Shown here: positions 48,590 through 57,154 of the stretch, piece after piece
How the letters are laid out: the number at the start of each line of letters is the position of its first letter
How positions within the stretch are numbered: the first letter of the stretch is position 1
Source: Acinetobacter sp. NIPH 2100
Lineage (GTDB): Bacteria; Pseudomonadota; Gammaproteobacteria; Pseudomonadales; Moraxellaceae
Length of the DNA: 64,000 bases
NCBI RefSeq assembly: GCF_000369805.1
Contig: NZ_KB850224.1
Location: 1,535,924 to 1,599,923, forward strand
Direction: 5' to 3'
Notes under the pieces: model-generated
The model's database searches: none
Seen by the model: the letters and a program-made list of their open reading frames with translations, nothing else
What the model was told of the DNA's origin: nothing
Translations under genes and position numbers: made by a program

Positions 48590-49801
48590 TTAAATCCAGG
48601 CATGGCGGGCAGGGTGCGTACCGTTGAGGTAATAGTCACCGATGGCATGGAATTTCCAACGCACAGGATCGTGTAAGGTGTGCACGCGGGCATTGCGCCA
48701 GTGTTGATCAAGATTATGCTGGCTCAGACTGGCGCGGCTGCCACCAAGTTCCAGTAGTTTCTCGGAGATATGCAGGGCAGCATCATTGGCATAGATTTTT
48801 GCTTCAGCCACTAAAATTGAGGCACGAGCAGCTTGCTCGGCAGAGATTTCAGTGAGTTGATCTAGTTCATCCAGATATTCGGCAGCATCATCGAGTAATA
48901 AAATGGCTGCATCGAGTAGGATGTTAAGCTTTCCGACTTCTTGCAGGGTGTAATGTTCTTCACTGGCTTTCTCTACACCTGAATCGATGATCGGTCTGGC
49001 TTTTCGAATGCTGGACAACGTGTCATCAAATGCTGCCTCGGCAATTCCTACATCAATCGCGACTTGTAAGAGCTGAGAATACGCACCGCGAACATTAGGA
49101 GTATCGGCGATGATGCGTTCATCAAAAAACAATGCAGGATCAACTTCAACATTGTTTAATTTGACTGTACCACTGGCTGTGGTGCGTTGCCCAAAGCCAT
49201 TCCAGTCATTGATCACTTCCACGCCTTCGGCATGACGATCAACGATTGCCAATACGGTATAACCTTCAGGATGGAGTGCACGGATGGCTAACCAGTCTGC
49301 AAAGCTAGTTCCAGTCGAGTAAAACTTTTCACCATTTAAAAAATATTTATCATGTTCAAAATTTAGCGTCGTTTGAATGGCTTTGGTGTCTCTCGAGTTT
49401 TTCTCAGGCCCACCATTGGCAATGCGTTTGCCTGCAAGAATTTCAGTATAGATGAACTGTTTTTGTGAATCTGAACCTGTGATATTGATAAAATTTAAAA
49501 GACCAAACTGGTTTTGTGGAATTTGTCCGACATTGGCATCGGCTTTACTTAAAATACGAAACACATGTGCCAAGGTCTTATTGGAGACAAAAGCCCCTCC
49601 GTATTGTTGTGGTACACGGATTCCACCTAAACCTTTTTGACTAAAATGAATGATTTGTTCGGTGGGTAAAATACGATTTTGATCTCGATCATTTCGATCT
49701 TCTAATGCAAAGTCAGCAACTTGATAGGCAGCATTGATGGCCTGCTGATCATTTGAAATCAGTTGTGTTTGAGCTTGGATCACTGATTGATTACTGGACA
49801 T
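48590..49801 (-). CDS. SfnB-family sulfur-acquisition oxidoreductase (second copy)
   Basis: A second SfnB-type flavoprotein of 403 residues, ten bases upstream of its paralogue. The start at 49801 (MSSNQSVIQ) has AGAGGTG upstream; the longer frame to 49852 is not supported. It shares INDWNGFGQRTTASGTVKLNNV and HWRNARVHTLHDPVRWKFHAIGDYYLNG with the downstream copy. Two related copies may cover different substrates or form a heteromer. It begins the sulfur block; the promoter should lie in 49802-49950. Confidence 0.88.
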   Translation of the reverse strand: MSSNQSVIQAQTQLISNDQQAINAAYQVADFALEDRNDRDQNRILPTEQIIHFSQKGLGGIRVPQQYGGAFVSNKTLAHVFRILSKADANVGQIPQNQFGLLNFINITGSDSQKQFIYTEILAGKRIANGGPEKNSRDTKAIQTTLNFEHDKYFLNGEKFYSTGTSFADWLAIRALHPEGYTVLAIVDRHAEGVEVINDWNGFGQRTTASGTVKLNNVEVDPALFFDERIIADTPNVRGAYSQLLQVAIDVGIAEAAFDDTLSSIRKARPIIDSGVEKASEEHYTLQEVGKLNILLDAAILLLDDAAEYLDELDQLTEISAEQAARASILVAEAKIYANDAALHISEKLLELGGSRASLSQHNLDQHWRNARVHTLHDPVRWKFHAIGDYYLNGTHPARHAWI

Positions 49802-50159
49802 GTGAGCACCTCTAATAGATAAGAGACACTTTACAAAAGTTTTACTTTTCAACTAAACCATCAGTTATGGCTTGTATATCACAATAATTCCTAAGCATTT
49901 TTTATGAGAAAAATAACAGAAAAATTAATATTAAATAGCGATTAAAAACAATAACTTGAGATGGTTGTTAATTTATTAAACAGTATAAAAAGTCCTTTTC
50001 TATGAAAGAAAGGAATATTCTCACCACGAAAATTTATAAAGATACTTCGCCAAAATTAAAAAAGATCGAGCGAAAAGGACATTGTATTCATTAGCTTTTA
50101 CTTCTAAAGTAGGGAAAACCTTATGTTTGATCGAGTAGAAAAATAAATTTGGAGAGTCT
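49802..50159. promoter_or_regulatory. Divergent AT-rich spacer between sulfur block and GST gene
   Basis: No open frame of note. It should hold the promoters of the minus-strand sulfur block and of the plus-strand GST gene, with several AT-rich -10-like stretches. No clear CysB or SfnR (sigma-54 GG-N10-GC) element could be picked by eye. Confidence 0.35.
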
Positions 50160-50930
50160 ATGCGGGTTTTATACCAATTTCCTTTATCTCACTATTGCGA
50201 AAAAGCTCGCTGGTTGTTAGATCATAAGGAATTGGACTATGTGGCACATAATTTAATTCCAGGTTTCCATCGCGCATTTACCTATCTAAAGTCTGGGCAA
50301 TATTTATTGCCTATGCTGAAAGATGATAAGCGCTGGGTTGCTGATTCAACACAAATCGCTTTATATCTTGATACGACATATCCTGAACATGCCTTATTGA
50401 GACGTGATGAGCAATTACGTGAGCAAGCTTTAGAAATTGACAAGCTGGCAGATGAACTCGGTGTTCATGTACGCCGTTGGTCTTTGGCCCATGCGCTGTC
50501 AGTGGGTGATCATCCACTTGAAATCATGATGGGTGAACAAGGCTATTTACGTCAGTTTGAAAAAATTTCCAAACCAATTTTAAAAAGTCTGGTCTCAACC
50601 AATTACAAGTTGAACCCTGAAAAAGTCGCTCAATCGAAGTTACGTATGACTGAGTTGATTACTGATCTCAATCAGCGTTTGATCGATAATCAAGGACGTT
50701 ATTTGGTAGGTGATCGTCTTGGTTTAGCTGATATTGCAGTGTGTTCTATTCTCGCGCCTTTACTGGTGATTAAAGGTACGCCGTGGGAATTGGAGAGTGA
50801 TGATATTGAACAATTTAATAGCGAATTGAAACAATATTATGACTATTTACTCGACCTGCCGATTGGACAATACGTACAGCGGATTTACGCCACTGAGCGG
50901 AATGCGCGAGTTGATTGGCGTGGTTTGTAA
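50160..50930 (+). CDS. Glutathione S-transferase family protein
   Basis: A 256-residue cytosolic GST. The N-terminal thioredoxin-like domain reads LYQFPLSHYCEKARWLLDH, with a Ser/Cys pair near residue 9 that could activate glutathione, then WVADSTQIALYLDTTYP (the conserved Ser that binds glutathione). The C-terminal all-helical domain has GRYLVGDRLGLADIAVCSILAPL near residue 185. GGAGAG precedes the start. The substrate is unknown. Confidence 0.88.
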   Translation: MRVLYQFPLSHYCEKARWLLDHKELDYVAHNLIPGFHRAFTYLKSGQYLLPMLKDDKRWVADSTQIALYLDTTYPEHALLRRDEQLREQALEIDKLADELGVHVRRWSLAHALSVGDHPLEIMMGEQGYLRQFEKISKPILKSLVSTNYKLNPEKVAQSKLRMTELITDLNQRLIDNQGRYLVGDRLGLADIAVCSILAPLLVIKGTPWELESDDIEQFNSELKQYYDYLLDLPIGQYVQRIYATERNARVDWRGL

Positions 50931-50944
50931 AATATTCTGCAAGT

Positions 50945-50978
50945 AAAAGCCCTGATTGAAAATAATCGGGGCTTTTTT
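50945..50978 (+). terminator. Terminator after GST gene
   Basis: AAAAGCCCTGATT / AATCGGGGCTTTT 13-bp stem with one G-T pair, a six-base loop and six T residues, 15 bases after the stop. Confidence 0.9.
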
Positions 50979-51387
50979 ATGAGAAAGAAAATAGAAAAAT
51001 GATCGATAAAGCAAAAAATAATTAGGGAATAAAATTAATTTTTAAAAGAAAATTCGTTTTAAGCAGAAAATATTAGAAATTATTGCCAAATTTACTTTAA
51101 AAAAACTGAAAAGAGGGAAATAATTATAAAAAGGCTTTGTTATCTTATGTTTCAGGGTGTGATGGGGATCGAAACGAGTTGTTCAACTATTGGGAGATCA
51201 GTTGAACAGTTGCTCAAAAGGTCTTGTTTCGGCTTTGAGACAGAGATAAACCACAAGTTTATCGGAATCATGTTTGCGTTATCCATGCAGCATCGTCAAA
51301 AGTTAAACGAATGTTTTCCCTTGACCCTTAAAAATTACTGAGTGCGCAGTTCCGATAAAAACATAAATTTAGAGTGAGAACTGTAGA
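50979..51387. other. Spacer with structured element before an Lrp-type gene
   Basis: The first 160 bases are AT-rich. From about 51150 to 51320 the base composition rises and inverted repeats appear: TGTTCAACT (51180-51188) with AGTTGAACA (51200-51208), and CTCAAAAG (51213-51220) with CTTTGAG (51233-51239). A 64-codon open frame here has no recognisable protein features. It may be a structured leader or small RNA for the Lrp-type gene at 51388. Confidence 0.35.
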
Positions 51388-51858
51388 ATGGAATTGGATC
51401 GTTTTGATAAACAGATTCTTGAAATTTTAACCCATGAAGATGTCAATCTGAATGAGCTATCAGAGCGTATTAATCTTTCTGTAAGTTCTGTGCATCGTCG
51501 TATTAAAAATTTGATTGAATCCCAAGTGATGGGACAGCTCAAACGCGAAATTAATTTTAATAAACTTGGTTTTAGCTTACATATTCTGTTGCAGGTTTCA
51601 TTAAGCAAACACGACAGTGAAACTTTTGATAAGTTCTTGCAAGAACTTGAAGATATTCCAGAAGTGACCAATGCCTTTTTAGTGACAGGGCAGAGTGCTG
51701 ATTTTATCTTGGAATTGGTGGCGCGTAATATGGATGACTATAGTGAAATCTTATTACGTCGTATTGGTAAGATTGATAGCGTAGTTGCACTGCATTCAAG
51801 CTTTGTGATCAAAGAATACAATGTTTTTAACTGCTATAAACTTTTAAATAAATTATAA
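51388..51858 (+). CDS. Lrp/AsnC-family transcriptional regulator
   Basis: A 156-residue regulator with an N-terminal helix-turn-helix (residues 5-50; LNELSERINLSVSSVHRRIKNLI) and a RAM ligand domain (about residues 65-145). It is only distantly like the other Lrp-type gene at 30232. No exporter gene is adjacent; the nearest downstream gene is yebC on the opposite strand. Targets are unknown. An unusual structured leader precedes it. Confidence 0.85.
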   Translation: MELDRFDKQILEILTHEDVNLNELSERINLSVSSVHRRIKNLIESQVMGQLKREINFNKLGFSLHILLQVSLSKHDSETFDKFLQELEDIPEVTNAFLVTGQSADFILELVARNMDDYSEILLRRIGKIDSVVALHSSFVIKEYNVFNCYKLLNKL

Positions 51859-51887
51859 AAAAATGCATCTAAAAAGATGCATTTTTT
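51858..51887. terminator. Bidirectional terminator
   Basis: AAAAAATGCATCT / AGATGCATTTTTT 13-bp stem with a four-base loop, overlapping the last base of the Lrp-type stop and lying between convergent genes. Confidence 0.92.
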
Positions 51888-51902
51888 GATCATCAGAACG
51901 TA

Positions 51903-52652
51903 TTAGGCATCAAGTTGAGCTAATACTTCTTCAGAGAATTCAACGTTGGTATAAACGTTTTGAACATCATCAAGATCTTCAAGCATATCAATCATTTTCA
52001 AGATTTGTTTTGCTTGATCGATATCTGTGATTTCAGCTTTAGTCGATGGGCTCATCACAACTTCAGCATTGTCAGATTTTAAACCTGCTGCTGTAAGTGC
52101 ATCCTGAACATCACCAAAGCTCTCTGGGCTAGTAATCACCAAGATACTGTCTTCATCGATCTCGATATCATCAGCACCCGCTTCTAATGCGATGTCCATG
52201 ATCTTGTCTTCTAAAGAAACATCTTCAAAAGAAATTTCGCCACGCTTGGTAAACAAGTAGGCAACAGAACCATTGGTCCCCAAATTACCGTTGGTTTTGC
52301 TGAAACAGTGACGTACATCTGGAACGGTACGGTTTAAGTTATCTGTCATTGTTTCAATGATAACTGCAACGCCACCAACACCATAACCTTCATAGGTGAT
52401 TTCTTTTAAATCATCATTATCTTCGCCGCCAGCACCACGTTGGATTGCACGGTTAATCGTGTCACGTGTCATATTCACTGAAAGTGCTTTTTCAACAACA
52501 GCACGCAGACGAGGGTTACTCGCCGCATCCGGACCGCCCAAACGTGCAGCAGTCACGATTTCACGGATGTATTTAGTAAAAACTTTACCGCGACTCGCAT
52601 CTTGTTTCGCTTTACGATGCTTAATATTGGCCCATTTAGAATGACCCGCCAT
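51903..52652 (-). CDS. YebC/PmpR-family protein
   Basis: A 249-residue member of the YebC/TACO1 family. The N-terminus [23 protein letters not shown] and the [12 protein letters not shown] and [14 protein letters not shown] motifs are diagnostic. Family members were first called transcription regulators (PmpR); more recent work links them to translation of proline-rich stretches. TTTGGAG precedes the ATG. It is monocistronic and shares the downstream terminator. Confidence 0.96.
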   Translation of the reverse strand: MAGHSKWANIKHRKAKQDASRGKVFTKYIREIVTAARLGGPDAASNPRLRAVVEKALSVNMTRDTINRAIQRGAGGEDNDDLKEITYEGYGVGGVAVIIETMTDNLNRTVPDVRHCFSKTNGNLGTNGSVAYLFTKRGEISFEDVSLEDKIMDIALEAGADDIEIDEDSILVITSPESFGDVQDALTAAGLKSDNAEVVMSPSTKAEITDIDQAKQILKMIDMLEDLDDVQNVYTNVEFSEEVLAQLDA

Positions 52653-52794
52653 GGAAGTAACTCCAAAAAATTAAAACTTAAAAAAGTGCAGGAATATTAG
52701 CATAGCGATGGTTTTGTTGAAAACTCTCGTACCCTAAATTCAAAATTTAAAATCTTGATCAAGTTTCAAAAATTGATCAAATAGACTGAATGTT

Positions 52795-53352
52795 TTAGTT
52801 AATTTTGACATCAATATCATATTCAGCATAAAGCGCTTTGATTTTTTCCAGATCCTGTTGCAGATCGGTCGGGTAGATTTTACCCAAGATACCACCTTGT
52901 TTGGTACGAGCATTGGCATACATCAAAATGATGGGCACATTGGCTGCTTTGGCAATATGCCAAAAACCCGTGCGGATGGGTTTGCGCTCTTCCCCATCTT
53001 TCGCACGTGTTGCCTCAGGTGCAATCACTAGATTAAAGCTGTCATTTTGGTTAAACAGTTCAACCATTTGCGTCACAATATCTTTATTGGCTTTGCGGTC
53101 GACTGGAATACCACCTAAACGTTCTAAGATTGGTTTTAAAGGACCTTTGAATAATTCCTTTTTGATCAGGGTATGAATTTTAAGTTCTAATATTTCAAAT
53201 AAAGCGAGGGAGAGGATCGTATCTAAGTTTGAGGTATGCTCAAATCCAATAATGACTTGTTTCTTTTCTAAAATGGTTGGATCAACCTTGTATTCCCAAC
53301 CTGTTGCTTTAAAAATAGATTTTCCTAAAATTTTTCTCATGTTCGTCATCAT
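52795..53352 (-). CDS. 1-acyl-sn-glycerol-3-phosphate acyltransferase-like protein
   Basis: A PlsC-type acyltransferase of about 185 residues. The catalytic HxxxxD motif is HTSNLD near residue 37, followed by the substrate-binding IPVDRK, the EATRAK segment (variant of the EGTR motif) and IILMYANA. It is shorter than E. coli PlsC (245) and lacks a long membrane helix, so it resembles the small soluble-like acyltransferases that modify lipids or haemolysin-type lipids. The true start is unclear: TTG at 53358 and ATG at 53352, 53349 and 53340 are all possible, none with a strong Shine-Dalgarno site. Confidence 0.8.
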   Translation of the reverse strand: MMTNMRKILGKSIFKATGWEYKVDPTILEKKQVIIGFEHTSNLDTILSLALFEILELKIHTLIKKELFKGPLKPILERLGGIPVDRKANKDIVTQMVELFNQNDSFNLVIAPEATRAKDGEERKPIRTGFWHIAKAANVPIILMYANARTKQGGILGKIYPTDLQQDLEKIKALYAEYDIDVKIN

Positions 53353-53620
53353 AGGCAATGAATGGCAGCAGTGTAATACGAGTTTTCAGGAAAATACATA
53401 TCCGAAAACACCAGATAAAAAGAAATTTGGATGTCTTTTTAATGATCAAAATAGTGCAATATGATCTTTACTCAAGCTGTAAAGATCAGATAGAATCAGC
53501 GCAGTTTATGATTTTTAACATTATTTTTAGTAATTTGATAAAATCATCTGCTTGTAATTTAAGTTAAATTTAACTAAGATCAGGCAGCATTAATCATACA
53601 TAAAATATGATTTAAGTTTA

Positions 53621-53697
<77 letters not shown>

Positions 53698-53706
53698 TAT
53701 ATATCA

Positions 53707-53740
53707 AGCACTTACATGTACTAATTGTAAGTGCTTTTTT
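53707..53740 (+). terminator. Terminator of the tRNA gene
   Basis: AGCACTTAC / GTAAGTGCT nine-base stem, 11-base loop and six T residues, starting ten bases after the tRNA CCA end. Confidence 0.88.
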
Positions 53741-54322
53741 ATTGATTAAATTTATGTAAGCGTTGTGTAGGCATTAAAACTAATAGCTCAAGTAGGGGAA
53801 TAGGCATTTTTCGTCAGCAACTTTGGCGTAGCGGCTAATCTAGCCACTACAGTCATTATGGTTTAGACAGTATGACATTCAAAGAAATATAAAACGTTGG
53901 TGATAACAGTCATAAAATCAGATAGGATGATTCATCCATCAATAATGATTATGTTATTAAAAAATAAAGTAAATATGTACAAATAAATATTTAGCCATCG
54001 ATTGAAGATTTAATTATTATCAATGAGGAATAAATAACTAATAATAAGATGATAATTTTTTATGGAAATTTACATAATTAAATGCATTAAATAGTACATC
54101 TGATTTAGATGAAAAAAGGAAATGAAAGCTAATATTTTTCAAATATCAGCTAAATGAAATAAAAATAATCTTTAATATTTTGAATAGAATTTAATTTTCC
54201 TATCATCGCACGAATCCTAAAATAACGAGATTTTATTAAGGGGAGCATCTTTAGTTATTTTTATTTTGTCATCTCTTATTATTTTTGCTATCTTACACTT
54301 TTTAATTTCATAGATTATTTAA
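53741..54322. other. Long AT-rich spacer after tRNA-Ile2
   Basis: About 580 bases without a convincing gene. The first 130 bases have a more normal composition and contain a hairpin with one mismatch (GTAGCGGCT / AGCCACTAC near 53827-53849). The rest is very AT-rich, with no intact integrase or transposase. A short hydrophobic run of codons lies just before 54310 without a proper start. The composition suggests foreign or decayed DNA. Confidence 0.4.
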
Positions 54323-54748
54323 GTGAAGAATATCTTAGCTTTCACCACGCTTCTATGTTTATTGGGATGTGAAAGTTTTGAAGATTATAAGAGTAAAGAC
54401 TCTAATATTCTAAGTGGTTTAGAGCAAAATTTAATTGAGAATGTTAATCAAGATGATGAAAATAATTTGAGTAAAAGCTCTTCTTTTATACGGATATCAG
54501 AAATTAACTTAAATAAAGAGAACTTAATTGAAGAGTGCAAATCCTTAGTGATTTCCTATGTAAGGAAGAAAAAGACAGTCAGTTTTAATAATAGTCTCAA
54601 CGGCAATTATTATATAAATAAAAAAACTGGAGACGTATATCTTTACTTAGAGTTTTGTGCGGAAAATGAGCACGGAAATGCTCAAGAATTTACAGGTGAA
54701 TGTAAATTCCCAAGAGATGGTCAGAATGAGGTTACTATTTCTGGGTAA
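54323..54748 (+). CDS. Small lipoprotein of unknown function
   Basis: A 141-residue protein with a GTG start and the lipobox LLGC (Cys near residue 15). The mature part is polar and Asn/Lys-rich, with NGNYYINKKTGDVYLYLEFCAENEHG resembling a beta-sheet core, and three cysteines that may pair. No family is recognised. Codon use is very AT-rich, matching the flanking spacer, which suggests transfer. There is no clear Shine-Dalgarno site. Confidence 0.5.
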   Translation: MKNILAFTTLLCLLGCESFEDYKSKDSNILSGLEQNLIENVNQDDENNLSKSSSFIRISEINLNKENLIEECKSLVISYVRKKKTVSFNNSLNGNYYINKKTGDVYLYLEFCAENEHGNAQEFTGECKFPRDGQNEVTISG

Positions 54749-54774
54749 TGGAAAAGATTAACGAATAGAATGGT

Positions 54775-55926
54775 TCATTGAGGTTCTTTTCTTTCAGCAG
54801 AATTCATTTCATGTCGAATCGTACTAATATTCTCGTAAATCACTTTACGCAATCTATTTATGGCACCTAAAGGTCTGTGCTCAGGTAGAGAATGCCAAGG
54901 TGTGAATGAAAGATTCTCACAAAATTCATTTTGATTAGGTGTATCAAAGGTCTGTTAAGGTATATAGATCGTTGCAACTTGATAAAATGGAGCTTGGCTT
55001 TCTTTCCATTCGGTCATTGAGTCTTCGACGAGCATTTTATCTGATGTTCTAGGTTGGATAAGAAATTCCATACATGCATCATCTTTTTCTAAACTATTGC
55101 GAAGAGCTTCTCTTAAAAAATCATGACTTGGTTGATTTGGGATGGTGGTTAAATTTTGAGAACAAGATCTTGCTGAATATTTAACAGCTTGCCGTTCAGT
55201 GCCTAGTCCTAATTGGTAGGGAACCATGGACCAATATCGGGTCTGTAAAGGATTCGAAATTTTTGAATTACTTGCTCTAAAAGCATTCATGGTTCCCTGA
55301 AAACCGAGAGCAAAAGGGATCTGTAATTTTTTGAGCGTACTTTCACTATTTATATCCTGTATAAAAGATAAATAGCGTTGAGGGTTATCCACAAAAAATA
55401 CAGGATGATTAATCATAATAAAATCTTGTGTCATTGCTTGATCATCATTTTCCATGATCTTTTTGCCTGGAACTCCTAGAATTTTTATTGCCATACCACG
55501 GGCATCTTTCTTATAGTCAGCTTTAGTGGCATCTCCTGAAGCATTGGAGAAACGAATCCATGCTGAATAGGTCTTATCAGGTATAAAAATTCCCTTAGCT
55601 AAATTTGATGGCAAGGATTTTGAGACATGGAATTCTGCCCGAACACAGCCGTGAGCTTTAGGATGTGCATCTCGCAACGCATGGCCTGCTGCGTATTGCT
55701 GGCGGATACTTTGTCCAATCTGCTCAGATATTTGTTCAGCCAGAATCTTTTCGTTTGGTTGTAACTTTTCACCTAATTCCGTATCAATGGTTGGATAAGG
55801 GATACTGTGTGTGTTGGCTACAATATTTGTTTTTTGATGAGTATGAGCGCATCCACTCACAGCAACGAGTATTGGAGCAATCGAGCACAATAAACTAAAA
55901 CGCATCAATGGCATAAAATCAAACAT
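54775..55926 (-). pseudogene. Catalase-like lipoprotein gene interrupted by an in-frame TAA
   Basis: The intact part (54955-55926) codes for 323 residues: a signal peptide with lipobox VSGC (Cys26), then a catalase-like domain of the SrpA type with the distal heme histidine His92 in KAHGCVRAEF and WIRFSNASGDATK. A TAA at 54955-54957 stops it, but the same frame continues for 59 codons to a TGA at 54775-54777. That tail contains ENLSFTPWHSLPEHRPLG and then RKVIY, the RxxxY pattern that carries the proximal heme tyrosine. A change of AAA or CAA to TAA would explain the break. The short product should lack the proximal ligand. AAGGAG precedes the start. Confidence 0.8.
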
Positions 55927-56046
55927 TTATATGCTCCTTAGCATAAAACCGTTGAGCAAAGTGCTTATTCTAATGAAAAGAATTTGGGTTGGTGTCATAC
56001 GATTATCTAATTGATTGCCATACTTATGGTGACTGTTAGGTCTATA

Positions 56047-57153
56047 TTAGTCAGTGGTTGTTTGATGCGCTTTCCAAAAGGCGCTATTTAACCATCTTTG
56101 CTCTTGTTTGTATAAAGCATATCGGCGGTTTTCATAAGTTTTTATCACCCGATTTATTTCTGCTAGGTACTGTGCTTGTGAGTGCTTATCTTTTGCAGAT
56201 TGAATAATGTTTTCGACTGCTTTCATACCTGTATAAATCGCATTAAACAAGCCTTGTCCTGCAATAGGGTCAAATGCCAGTAATGCATCACCACAAGCAA
56301 TCCAACCATCGCCTAATCCTTGTTTTAGCCAAGCGCTGCGAACGTCATGAGCATAGATATCTTTTTTTAGTTCTAAGTGACCTAACAGACCTGAGATTGT
56401 TGTATTTTTCCCAAGTATACTGTTCCAGTTCTGCGCATTATTATGCAATGTAGATGCTGTTTTAGGAGTGGTGTGGTAACCCATAACCCAGTGGGATTCT
56501 GAAATTTTACCTGCATATAGCCATCCATTTTTATCGGAAGAAATGATTGTTTTATTGAATGAAATATTTTTTTCAGGTGTGCAACTACGATACAACGCAA
56601 CCAAAGGGATTCCTCGATGACGTTCAATACCCAATAGACGACTTATTTTAGCACTTCGACCTGTTGCATCGATTATCCATTTTGCTGAGATTGAAGTGCC
56701 ACATTCCAAATGAACATTCCAGTTATTATCAATTTTTTTTAAATCTAAAATGTTGGTACTGAATTGCGGTATTTTATCAATTTGTGCGTGTTGGGCTAAA
56801 AGCGCATCAAATACTTGCCGATCTATACGCAGTCCAAAGCCATAGGGATCTTGCAGAGCGTCCGTAAATAATGCAGTTTCGCTGCCCCAAAAGGACATAT
56901 TTCCACTGACACGTGGTGAATAATCTTGATGAAGATTCTGATCCTTTTGTAAAGCTTCAATCACAGATTGAAGACCAAGCTTCGTTAATAATCGAATTGC
57001 TGAGCCAGGTAGTGTTTCACCGAATTTATGTATTTTATGGCTCGGGTTGTCAATGATGATGACGGAGAATCCAGCCAACACAAGTTGTCTTGCCGCGATA
57101 ATGCCAGCAGGCCCTCGACCTGCTATGCACACATCTGTGGTTAATTGATCCAT
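56047..57153 (-). CDS. LodB-like FAD-dependent maturation protein
   Basis: A flavoprotein of about 368 residues with an N-terminal FAD-binding GRGPAG motif (residues 12-17), a middle domain, and a late FAD motif GWIACGDALLAFDPIAGQGL. It belongs to the family of tryptophan halogenase and LodB-like flavoproteins. LodB is required to form the cysteine tryptophylquinone cofactor of LodA. The start at 57153 directly follows the LodA-like stop (TAAaATG), so translation is coupled. The partner position strongly supports a LodB role. An upstream ATG at 57171 overlaps the partner gene. Confidence 0.82.
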   Translation of the reverse strand: MDQLTTDVCIAGRGPAGIIAARQLVLAGFSVIIIDNPSHKIHKFGETLPGSAIRLLTKLGLQSVIEALQKDQNLHQDYSPRVSGNMSFWGSETALFTDALQDPYGFGLRIDRQVFDALLAQHAQIDKIPQFSTNILDLKKIDNNWNVHLECGTSISAKWIIDATGRSAKISRLLGIERHRGIPLVALYRSCTPEKNISFNKTIISSDKNGWLYAGKISESHWVMGYHTTPKTASTLHNNAQNWNSILGKNTTISGLLGHLELKKDIYAHDVRSAWLKQGLGDGWIACGDALLAFDPIAGQGLFNAIYTGMKAVENIIQSAKDKHSQAQYLAEINRVIKTYENRRYALYKQEQRWLNSAFWKAHQTTTD

Positions 57154-57154
57154 T

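Noticed and set aside
51147..51341. Open frame of 64 codons upstream of the Lrp-type gene
   Set aside because: No Shine-Dalgarno site and no recognisable protein feature, and it covers the inverted repeats, so it is treated as non-coding.
54240..54310. Small hydrophobic peptide frame before the lipoprotein at 54323
   Set aside because: It has no start codon in frame and lies in very AT-rich DNA where hydrophobic codons arise by chance.
53741..54322. Integrase or transposase remnant after the tRNA
   Set aside because: No stretch translates into recognisable recombinase motifs in any frame that I could follow.
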